Shown: piece after piece, positions 1 through 6,520 of the stretch
Position numbering within the stretch: the stretch's first letter is position 1
Layout of the letters: each line of letters opens with the position of its first letter
Assembly (NCBI GenBank): GCA_016841005.1
Contig: JAEORG010000467.1
Span: 1-13,912, forward strand
Source of the DNA: Candidatus Thorarchaeota archaeon
GTDB taxonomy: Archaea > Asgardarchaeota > Thorarchaeia > Thorarchaeales > Thorarchaeaceae
DNA length: 13,912 nucleotides
Direction of reading: 5' to 3'
The notes under the pieces: generated by a model
Told to the model about the DNA's origin: nothing
The model's database searches: none
Seen by the model: only the letters and a program-made list of their open reading frames with translations
Position numbers and translations under genes: made by a program

Positions 1-247
1 CAATCTGTACGGAATCATCTGCTTTATCAGCGATGAAAATGAATGTGAAATCATCTCGGACTGCATAGAAGAACCGTGAAGTTGCAAGATTCATGAATTC
101 CGTTCTACCCTCTAAATCAACACTACCAAGAAAACTCGTAAGATTAACTAGAAATTCTACTAAAGTCTGTCTTGATTCAATCTCTGCATACTCTTTCGTG
201 AAAATTATATTTCCAGTTTGTTCGAGTATGTAGACGCTTCTAATCAT
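1..247 (-). CDS. Longin-like domain protein, C-terminus cut by window edge
   Basis: Reading leftward from an ATG at 247-245, the frame stays open for 82 codons to the window edge, so only the N-terminus is visible. It begins MIRSVYILEQTGNIIF and continues with alternating hydrophobic strands, a helix (LVEFLVNLTSFLG) and a second strand pair (RFFYAVRDDFTFIFIAD). The order strand-strand-helix-strands, opening with a 'V-Y-I-L...G.I.F' strand, is what is seen at the start of longin-type domains such as AP-complex sigma/mu N-termini. It is translationally coupled to the upstream gene: the stop TAA (249-247) shares one base with this ATG, and a GGAGTGA Shine-Dalgarno (260-254) sits six bases upstream, inside the preceding gene. 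In Asgard archaea longin proteins are plentiful and are thought to partner small GTPases. The gene is certain; the longin call is fold-level inspection only. Confidence 0.72.
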   Translation of the reverse strand, partial: MIRSVYILEQTGNIIFTKEYAEIESRQTLVEFLVNLTSFLGSVDLEGRTEFMNLATSRFFYAVRDDFTFIFIADKADDSVQI

Positions 248-1356
248 TAATTGTCACTCCAAGCATTCTCTAGTAACTCAAGGTATCTTATTGCGGCTTC
301 TTTATTTAACTCCTTATCAACATACTTTGCTTCAACAAGATGAAGCACATACTCCGGTAAGAATGATTCTATGATAGGATTTGTAAGAAGTGCCCAGACG
401 TTTTCACTCTCAAAACACATTGCGACTCTCTCTGCTTCAAGAGCCCATAGTGAATTCTGTACAACTGATCTCGGAAATGATGTTCGTTCTGATATTGTGT
501 CAACACTCATTGGTCCATTTCGAAGACTATTCAGGACAATGTAATGCAATCTATGAGCGATTAGTTTAGCAATCTGTTCCCTATCTTCTACTATCGGTGA
601 ATTCGGGTCATCAACAGATAGTGTAGGATTGTATCCCTTGTCTGGCGGTGGTGGTGAGAAGAATGTACGAACAGATGCTGTATATCTGTCCATGATGCTT
701 GGAAATGTTTCATTCGCCTTTTCAAGTGCTTCTACTGGAGGTGCTCTATATCCGAAAATATCTTTCATTAGGAAGACAGTTTCTTTGGTCTTGCCTATCA
801 TCTCTACTTTTACAATTCCACTCCTAAGTAGCGGAGCAACAGCATCCCGTATATCGACCGTGTCACTTTGAATCTCATTTTTCAACCATATAGATAATTT
901 TGCAGCACTTTCTACTCCCTGAGTCTGCATACGCTCAAGGAGTAATGCTGTTGATGGAGTTAGATAAACCTCAGCTAATTTTTGTTCCTCCGTCAGTTCA
1001 GGAAGTATACTTCGATGCTTGAGTATCTCTTCAAGATTGATATCCTCTGGACTCAATGATATCAGCTCGAGTATCAAACGACTCATTCCTGCAATATCTT
1101 CTCCCATTTTAGTGATATCATCGTTTTCTTCTACAACATAACAAATCGTCCATCCTGGATGTTCTTTAACCATATATGATACGATTCTCTTTTCTTGAAT
1201 ATCAGAAACTTTCAGTGTCACATTCTTTTCCTTTGTGTGTTCTGTATATATCAGAATCAATAGTTCCTCATTCAAACTTAGTGATGTTGGATACCTCTTT
1301 TCTACTATGAAGCCTTGATAATCGTCAAAATGCACCACGAATACTGCTTCTATCAT
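247..1356 (-). CDS. Longin-like domain plus two winged-helix domains
   Basis: 369 aa, no signal peptide or membrane segment, so cytosolic. Residues 1-100 look like a longin domain: strand IEAVFVVHF, a turn, strand GFIVEKRYP, helix, strands ending GWTICYVVEEN, then a long helix (MSRLILELIS). Residues about 131-205 (from YLTPSTALLLER) and about 265-335 (from RLHYIVLNSLRN, with GPMSVDTISERTSFP as the helix-turn-helix) each resemble winged-helix modules. Between them lies a proline-rich linker with PPPP at 235-238. A longin followed by winged helices is the general layout of the eukaryotic Nprl2/Nprl3 proteins, and the opening strand is reminiscent of Nprl2; this is a suggestion, not an identification. 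The ATG at 1356 is set by an AAGGTGA Shine-Dalgarno (1369-1363) six bases upstream. It lies 59 bases downstream of the zinc-protein gene and overlaps the next longin gene by one base, which suggests one operon. Confidence 0.75.
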   Translation of the reverse strand: MIEAVFVVHFDDYQGFIVEKRYPTSLSLNEELLILIYTEHTKEKNVTLKVSDIQEKRIVSYMVKEHPGWTICYVVEENDDITKMGEDIAGMSRLILELISLSPEDINLEEILKHRSILPELTEEQKLAEVYLTPSTALLLERMQTQGVESAAKLSIWLKNEIQSDTVDIRDAVAPLLRSGIVKVEMIGKTKETVFLMKDIFGYRAPPVEALEKANETFPSIMDRYTASVRTFFSPPPPDKGYNPTLSVDDPNSPIVEDREQIAKLIAHRLHYIVLNSLRNGPMSVDTISERTSFPRSVVQNSLWALEAERVAMCFESENVWALLTNPIIESFLPEYVLHLVEAKYVDKELNKEAAIRYLELLENAWSDN

Positions 1357-1415
1357 ACTTTGTCACCTTGAGTTGACTGAACCCATGTAAATATCTGTTT
1401 CTCAACTAGATACTA

Positions 1416-1760
1416 TCAAGATTCGAGATGTTCTACACATACGATCTTTTCTTGGTCATCAATCATCCAGCATCGTTCACAGACATGATTCTTACAGCAT
1501 GAGCAAGTTCCTATGCTCTGAGAAAAATCTACAAACTTTTGACTGTTATTATGCAGTGCATGACTCTCGCATAACCCTCTACCACATCTACTACATATCA
1601 CTATTGCTGGATTATCACACTTCTGGCACGATCCTTTCGAATCATTGGAGATTGATTTATCCTTCGAACAGTTCGCATTCTTACATGTCCCAATACCTTT
1701 GTATTCATTACAGATTGGACAATATGGATCGAGTAATGGTGAGGGCTTTTTTTCGCTCGT
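1416..1760 (-). CDS. Triple zinc-binding protein (B-box/RING-like), probable ACG start
   Basis: 114 aa with 15 cysteines. Three zinc modules are visible: CX2C-X8-CX4C at residues 14-31; CX2C-X7-CX2C-X4-CX2H at 45-67, which has B-box-like spacing; and CX2C-X4-CX2C-X10-CX2H at 86-111. The frame has no ATG, GTG or TTG between its upstream TAG stop and residue 54. A GTG at residue 54 would cut off the first module and half of the second. An ACG at 1760-1758 gives the N-terminus (M)SEKKPSPLLDPYCPIC and has a GAGGTG Shine-Dalgarno (1771-1766) five bases upstream and a TATAAAG box (1807-1801) at a fitting distance. I therefore place the start at ACG. An alternative is a frameshift in the A7 run (1753-1747), since one extra A would join this frame to an upstream GTG. 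Function is unknown. Zinc modules of this kind often mediate protein or ubiquitin contacts. First gene of the leftward run and divergent from the EAP30 gene. Confidence 0.68.
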   Translation of the reverse strand, partial: TSEKKPSPLLDPYCPICNEYKGIGTCKNANCSKDKSISNDSKGSCQKCDNPAIVICSRCGRGLCESHALHNNSQKFVDFSQSIGTCSCCKNHVCERCWMIDDQEKIVCVEHLES

Positions 1761-1765
1761 GATAA

Positions 1766-1807
1766 CACCTCTTCTCTAGTTATTAAGGCCACTAAACTTT
1801 CTTTATA
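1766..1807 (-). promoter_or_regulatory. TATA box and Shine-Dalgarno of the zinc-protein operon
   Basis: On the minus strand TATAAAG (1807-1801) is a good archaeal box A. Transcription would be expected to start about 25 bases on, near 1779-1777. That is just before the purine-rich GAGAAGAGGTG (1776-1766), whose GAGGTG is five bases from the ACG at 1760. This arrangement argues against the GTG at 1810, which would place a start codon inside the TATA box. On the plus strand the same bases read TTTATA and might also serve the divergent gene. Confidence 0.5.
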
Positions 1808-1821
1808 CACTCCTAGAAAGG

Positions 1822-4203
1822 GTGAAAAGGGTTCTTCTACACTCGAAATTAGTGGACCAAATGGACCTGAAAGGAAAGGATATCATTGTGCCCGTTATGG
1901 CAATCAAGCCACTTCAAATATCTGGTGGCCCTCCTATGGCACAAGCCGTTCCTGAGGAATATGCACTAGCATCTAACATAATGATGCTTCAAGACCAACG
2001 AAAGGGTGAAGATCTCGAATTTGTTATGAAAGCGTATATTCCAATTAATCTTATTCCAACAGGTATAGCAAATCGTTGTGTTTTCAATGAATTACTTGGA
2101 CTTACGTCAGCGAAAATGAAACTAGCTCCTCCAGACATCCTAACAAAGTCAATCAAATCATTGGATGATTCCAATGACAATGATGAGATTATTAAATTAG
2201 TCAGAGAAGCAGCTCAGTTTCTGAAAGAAATTCCTGATTCACCATTAGAAGTGTATCTGGGTATACTTAGAGGTCCATACGCAGAATCTATTGGGAATAT
2301 ACTTCATTGGCCAAGTAGTGAAGTCATCGAACCACATGCATTAGTTCTCTCTCCAATGATAAATGAGAGTCAACTCAAATCGACCAGTGCAAAGATCCAA
2401 ACTTCTTTCAATTGTCTATCTGGCATTCAAGATAGGATACGACGTTTTGATGATACCCTTGATCAAAAAATTGAGATTATTTCAAAGAAGGCTACTGCAT
2501 CAGTATCGGGTAGGCTTTCACGGCTGGAACAACGGATATCAACTCTCAAAGAAGAGATCGAATATCTAGAGTCAAGGAGCGCTCAATATCAAACCCATGA
2601 TAAGAAATCCTCTGATTCAAAGAAACGACTTGCAGAAATTGACAGAAACTTGAAAGCCAGAAAATCCGCATTAGAGAAGGATTTACAGCGCAAAGATGAA
2701 TTTGAAGAACAGTCCACAGGAATCATCGATTCATTACGTGAAATTCAGCAGAATTTGCGAACACTATTGAAAAGCATCTGGCCTGAAATTGATGATATAC
2801 GTAAGATGCACGTTGGATTTGCTCACAGTTGTCCTAAAAGTGAAACTGACAATCCACGAGTTCTATTACTTCCGATTCTGCTGATTGGATTATCTCGTAA
2901 AGGTCAACTCCGTGTGATGATTATTCCTCCATTACTCCTGAATGAAACTACTGAGAAAGTAAGTTTGCGGAGAGATATCGTCTATCCTTTTACTCATGCA
3001 ACATCTCCAGTTAATGTCATAGTTAGATCCTTATCTGAAAGAGCAAACAATGACATTTCATTTCGCAAAACACTGCGAACGGAGGCCCAAACAAAGAATA
3101 TCCTTGCTCTGGAACCCACTCGTAGACTTCTTCTGGATGGTGCCAATTTACTGTTAGGCGATGGATTAGTAAAGGAGTCAGGTGTTAATGACCTCAAAGA
3201 ACTTCTTTCCAAGATTCCAGTAGTGAAGCAGAAAAAGATTAGGAAACAAGAGACGAGAGCTCCTATTATTCACACTGATGGAGAAATCTGTCGTGTGGTT
3301 TTTAATGTTCATAACGACAGTGGAGAACCAATCGAAGGTGCTGAACTCGAGTTAGGAGCACTCATATTGGAATCAGATGGTTCAGGAAGAATAGAAGTTA
3401 CATTGCCCCCGAGCAATTATGATGGGCTCATCACTGCAAAGGGATATCATAGCAAGCAATTTGATTTTACTCTCTCTTCTCCGGGGAGCATTGCAGTTCC
3501 AATCGTTCTTTTGGAATTGTCCCGAGAAGATCAACTTAGTGAAGAATTGGACCTATTGGTCGAAAAAGCAAAACGACTTGATACTGTAAGAGCAAAGCTG
3601 ACTGAGGCGTTTGATGCGCATGGGGATACAATCCTACAGATTCCTGCATATAGAAGTATACTTGTTGAGTTGCTTTCTGATTTGGGGCTTGAGGCCGAAA
3701 GCTGGATTGCACAAGCTGAAAAGAAACGAGGAATGATGAAACGCCTTCTAAAGCGTGATGAAAGGCGAGAACGAATTAGACGAGATATTCTAAGATTAGC
3801 TGAAGAATCGAAACAAACAGGAGGGGTCATGCTATTATCCGAGCTTCTCGTACGCCTCGATGACATGGGTTGGGAAACTGGTTCCGAAGATGTCGAAGAT
3901 CTTCTAAAAGAAATGACAAAAGAAGGTCTATTGGAAGGAGTCACTAATCTAGAAAATGGAGCACGATTAGTCAAATTCATTCCTGTTGCACTGACTGATG
4001 ACCCTCAGAGAATTCTCGCATTAGCATCAAAGCATGATGGTCGTTTAACAATAGAAGAAGCTGTGGTCGAACTCGGATGGACTGAAGAGCGCGTCAAAAC
4101 TGCACTTGATTTATTATTAGTAAATGGTGTGGCGAAATTGCAGAAGAGCTTCTCTCGAAGTACTCAATATTGGTTTCCTGGTCTTCGGGGACGAAAGAAA
4201 TGA
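1822..4203 (+). CDS. ESCRT-II Vps22/Vps36-like (EAP30) protein with large N-terminal extension
   Basis: 793 aa. The C-terminus from about residue 567 matches the EAP30 family layout: a helical part (RLDTVRAKLTEAF, then a helix ending SDLGLE), a first winged helix from GGVMLLSELL (667) to about 720, and a second winged helix (724-793) with RLTIEEAVVELGW and a terminal YWFPGL at 783-788. Eukaryotic Vps22 has comparable elements, including a GG-[ILM]-[IM]-x-L-x-E-L opening of winged helix 1, a 'P-x-x-L' link, and a YWLPAL-type end. Ahead of it lie a novel globular region (1-200), a coiled coil (about 203-319), a beta-rich region (330-460) and a beta-sandwich (490-565) resembling carboxypeptidase-regulatory/PEGA folds. 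Canonical Vps22 is about 250 aa, so this is much longer. No signal peptide. The start is GTG at 1822; ATG at 1861 (13 codons on) is an alternative that better suits a TATA at 1801-1807. Likely role: scaffold or adaptor in ESCRT-like membrane remodelling. Confidence 0.78.
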   Translation: MKRVLLHSKLVDQMDLKGKDIIVPVMAIKPLQISGGPPMAQAVPEEYALASNIMMLQDQRKGEDLEFVMKAYIPINLIPTGIANRCVFNELLGLTSAKMKLAPPDILTKSIKSLDDSNDNDEIIKLVREAAQFLKEIPDSPLEVYLGILRGPYAESIGNILHWPSSEVIEPHALVLSPMINESQLKSTSAKIQTSFNCLSGIQDRIRRFDDTLDQKIEIISKKATASVSGRLSRLEQRISTLKEEIEYLESRSAQYQTHDKKSSDSKKRLAEIDRNLKARKSALEKDLQRKDEFEEQSTGIIDSLREIQQNLRTLLKSIWPEIDDIRKMHVGFAHSCPKSETDNPRVLLLPILLIGLSRKGQLRVMIIPPLLLNETTEKVSLRRDIVYPFTHATSPVNVIVRSLSERANNDISFRKTLRTEAQTKNILALEPTRRLLLDGANLLLGDGLVKESGVNDLKELLSKIPVVKQKKIRKQETRAPIIHTDGEICRVVFNVHNDSGEPIEGAELELGALILESDGSGRIEVTLPPSNYDGLITAKGYHSKQFDFTLSSPGSIAVPIVLLELSREDQLSEELDLLVEKAKRLDTVRAKLTEAFDAHGDTILQIPAYRSILVELLSDLGLEAESWIAQAEKKRGMMKRLLKRDERRERIRRDILRLAEESKQTGGVMLLSELLVRLDDMGWETGSEDVEDLLKEMTKEGLLEGVTNLENGARLVKFIPVALTDDPQRILALASKHDGRLTIEEAVVELGWTEERVKTALDLLLVNGVAKLQKSFSRSTQYWFPGLRGRKK

Positions 4204-4247
4204 AATTAGGATCTTAGGGTCAAACTAACAACTTTGATTCCCGGGTT

Positions 4248-4565
4248 TCACCATTCGACATCTTCTACATCAAAGTCGTCCTCATCGTCGAAATCATCAT
4301 CCTCATCATCAGCTATGAGATCCTCTTCCTCCTCTTCCTCATCGTCTTCAAAGAGGAATGTTTCTGGATCGACATCATCCTCTTCTTCGATATCGATTTC
4401 TTCAGCTTCAGGTGGCTTTGTCTTCTTTATCTTTTTCTTCAAAGCGTCAGGTGCAAGGCAAAGCATATCTGCTTCGTCAAAATATTGACATTCTGGGCAG
4501 CATTCGCCTTTTCTATCGCAAGTGAGAAATGCTCCACATATCTTGCAACACTTCAGTTCCGACAC
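4248..4565 (-). CDS. Small zinc-ribbon protein with long acidic tail
   Basis: 105 aa. The first 36 residues hold eight cysteines (6, 7, 10, 16, 22, 23, 26, 36), with CKIC and CPEC pairs that suit a zinc ribbon. A lysine stretch (ALKKKIKKTK) follows, and the last 50 residues are almost all Asp/Glu with scattered aromatics, ending DVEDVEW. I chose the GTG at 4565 because a GGTG Shine-Dalgarno (4575-4572) lies six bases before it; the in-frame GTG at 4574 overlaps that site and would add three residues. Divergent from gltX and convergent with the EAP30 gene (44 bases between the stop codons). Acidic tails like this often bind basic partners such as histones, ribosomal proteins or RNA polymerase surfaces, but nothing here shows which. 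I do not recognise the family. The serine-rich open frame on the other strand is an artefact of the acidic codons. Confidence 0.75.
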   Translation of the reverse strand: MSELKCCKICGAFLTCDRKGECCPECQYFDEADMLCLAPDALKKKIKKTKPPEAEEIDIEEEDDVDPETFLFEDDEEEEEEDLIADDEDDDFDDEDDFDVEDVEW

Positions 4566-4662
4566 GATTAGCACCTGTATTAAATCAAATAATAGAATTT
4601 CGCTGAAGGTCCAAATAAGCGTCTCCGTGTTGCCCTCTTTTCTGGTTTGACCATTAAAACGA

Positions 4663-4672
4663 CCTTTAATCC
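4663..4672 (+). promoter_or_regulatory. Candidate TATA box of gltX
   Basis: CCTTTAATCC resembles an archaeal box A and is centred about 30 bases before the GTG start of gltX at 4697. No Shine-Dalgarno precedes that GTG, so the mRNA may be leaderless or nearly so. Confidence 0.4.
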
Positions 4673-4696
4673 ACCAATGTTAAATGAGTAAAGCAT

Positions 4697-6457
4697 GTGA
4701 ATAGTCCGGAGCTGAAAGCTTTGGATGATTTAGAGACCTTCGTGAGAAAGGTAGTTCTTGAAAATGCAGTAAAATACGATGGAAAGCCAAATGCAAAATC
4801 GGTTATGGGCGCTATAATGGGTACTAGAGCTGACCTTCGTTCTAGAGCAAACGAAGTCAAGCCACTCGTTGAAAAATTCGTTGAAGAAATAGAGAGTCTC
4901 ACTTTAGATGACCAAAGAGCTCAACTACTACAAATCGATCCAACAGCTCTGGACGAGAACGAAACTGAAAAGACCGACAAAAAAGAAATCGCTGATCTTC
5001 CAAACCTCGATAAATGGAATCGAAAAGTTGTCATGCGCCTTGCACCATTTCCTTCTGGACCACTTCATATTGGTAATTCACGAATGGTAATTCTGAATGA
5101 TTACTTCGTCAAACGGTATAATGGCAAGCTGATTCTTGTATTTGATGATACGATAGGCTCAGCTGAAAAGCAAGTAGAAACGGAAGCATTTGACTTGATT
5201 CCTGAAGGTCTTGAGTATCTCGGTGTAAAAGTACACGAAACTGTATACAAATCCGACAGGATGGAATTATTCTACAAATATGCTGTAGACCTTATTGAGA
5301 AGGGACATGCATACGTCTGTGACTGTGATGCTAATGTATGGAGAACTAAACATAAGAAAGTTGGAAAAGCTTGTGCCTGTCGAGGTATATCTGTAGAGGC
5401 GAATATTGCCAGATGGGAAAAGATGCTTGATGGTACTTATCCAGAGAAAGCAGCAGCTCTTAGACTAAAGACTGGGATGGATGATCCAGATCCAGCGATG
5501 CGTGATCATGTTGCTCTCAGGATATCTGAAACCGACCATCCTAGAGTTGGCACTAAGTATCGTGTTTGGCCTCTTTTAGAGTATTCATGGGGTATTGATG
5601 ACCATGAACTTGGAATTTCGCATATCATCCGCGGAAAAGACCTCGTAAAGGAAGGGAAGATTGAGACATTTATCTGGAACCTATATGGTTGGAAACATCC
5701 GGAATTGATCTACTATGGTCGTCTGAAATTCCAAGATGCAACTCTGAGTAAGAGTAAATCTCGCCAAGAGGTTCTTAGTGGTGTATACTCAGGATGGGAT
5801 GATCCTCGAACATGGAGTTTACAATCTCTTGAGAAAAGAGGAATCCATCCAGATGCACTTAGGAAGGCGATACTCGATCTTGGTCTAAGTATTGTCGACA
5901 TCTCCATATCTATGAAATCTGTCTATTCGGAGAATAGAAAACTACGTGATGCAGATGCTCGTCGATTCTTCTTTGTGCAGAATCCAGTGTGGGTGAAGTC
6001 AATTGGTTTACCAGATGATGTCACATTCGCAGAAGCTCCTAATCACCCCGACTTTCCGGATCGCGGCGTACGTAAGATTCCTCTCACTCAAGATAGTTCA
6101 GGACTTGAGTTAGGAATACCAGAGAGAGATTTCACTAAAATTGAGGATGGGGGTCTCTTTAGAATGAAAGACCTAGCAAACTATATTCTAAAGAAAGGAA
6201 AGACTCCGTCAATAGAGTTTCATAGTCTGGATGTTGAGGAAGTCAGATCAGCTGGTCGCCCCATTATACACTGGATACCTCGGATTGGAAGTGTTCCTAT
6301 CGAACTAACTCTGATTGATGGAACCATCTCTGATGGGTTAGCTGAACCAAGCTTCAAAGAAACGCATGTCGGTGACTTCATTCAGTTTGAAAGGGTTGGA
6401 TTTGCAAGAATATATGATATTGATGAGGGATTTAAAGTAGCATTTTCACACAAGTAG
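4697..6457 (+). CDS. gltX: Glutamyl-tRNA synthetase, archaeal type
   Basis: 586 aa, typical of archaeal GluRS. It attaches glutamate to tRNA-Glu using ATP; archaeal enzymes of this class are usually non-discriminating and also charge tRNA-Gln, which GatDE then amidates. The class I signature HIGN is at residues 124-127 in the context PFPSGPLHIGN, and the KMSKS counterpart is LSKSKS (350-355). A four-cysteine zinc site is formed by CDC (208-210) and CAC (226-228). The region after about 390 is the beta-barrel anticodon-binding part typical of the archaeal/eukaryotic branch, not the bacterial helical one. An N-terminal helical region of about 100 residues precedes the catalytic core, as in other archaeal members. 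GTG is the only possible start because an in-frame TGA lies at 4685-4687. It reads away from the acidic zinc protein and is followed 63 bases later by the 249-aa orphan. Confidence 0.96.
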   Translation: MNSPELKALDDLETFVRKVVLENAVKYDGKPNAKSVMGAIMGTRADLRSRANEVKPLVEKFVEEIESLTLDDQRAQLLQIDPTALDENETEKTDKKEIADLPNLDKWNRKVVMRLAPFPSGPLHIGNSRMVILNDYFVKRYNGKLILVFDDTIGSAEKQVETEAFDLIPEGLEYLGVKVHETVYKSDRMELFYKYAVDLIEKGHAYVCDCDANVWRTKHKKVGKACACRGISVEANIARWEKMLDGTYPEKAAALRLKTGMDDPDPAMRDHVALRISETDHPRVGTKYRVWPLLEYSWGIDDHELGISHIIRGKDLVKEGKIETFIWNLYGWKHPELIYYGRLKFQDATLSKSKSRQEVLSGVYSGWDDPRTWSLQSLEKRGIHPDALRKAILDLGLSIVDISISMKSVYSENRKLRDADARRFFFVQNPVWVKSIGLPDDVTFAEAPNHPDFPDRGVRKIPLTQDSSGLELGIPERDFTKIEDGGLFRMKDLANYILKKGKTPSIEFHSLDVEEVRSAGRPIIHWIPRIGSVPIELTLIDGTISDGLAEPSFKETHVGDFIQFERVGFARIYDIDEGFKVAFSHK

Positions 6458-6480
6458 CCAAGACTTCATCGCCAAAGAGA

Positions 6481-6514
6481 ACATATAGTCATCTATACAT
6501 CCACATATCAGGGG
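6481..6514 (+). promoter_or_regulatory. Candidate TATA box and Shine-Dalgarno before the 249-aa gene
   Basis: ACATATAG (6481-6488), preceded by the purine run AAAGAGA, could be a box A with BRE. AGGGG (6510-6514) lies six bases before the ATG at 6521 and fits a Shine-Dalgarno. The promoter is tentative because gltX could read through; the ribosome site is convincing. Confidence 0.4.
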
Positions 6515-6520
6515 TTTTCA

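Noticed and set aside
1601..1810. 69-codon minus-strand frame starting GTG at 1810
   Set aside because: Its start lies in the probable TATA box, its sequence is not protein-like after the A7 run, and the cysteine-rich frame over the same bases is clearly the coding one. Its first 20 codons could matter only if the A7 run is missing a base.
3531..3980. 149-codon minus-strand frame
   Set aside because: Shadow of the EAP30 region: Ser/Arg-rich composition and no start signals, while the plus strand has a clear domain.
4204..4247. Possible shared terminator between the convergent EAP30 and zinc-ribbon genes
   Set aside because: A short CCCGGG palindrome is present but with no stable stem or flanking T run; not enough to call.
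4311..4350. TCC/TCT triplet repeat resembling a microsatellite
   Set aside because: Explained by glutamate and aspartate codons of the acidic tail on the minus strand.
4234..4488. Serine-rich open frame on the plus strand, almost all Ser at its centre
   Set aside because: It is the antisense of the Asp/Glu tail of the zinc-ribbon gene (GAT/GAA codons give TC-rich triplets); low complexity, and no promoter or ribosome site supports it.
4684..4704. Six-codon ATG frame (MSKACE) overlapping the gltX start, a possible leader peptide
   Set aside because: Too short to support; no ribosome site, and upstream ATGs like this occur by chance.
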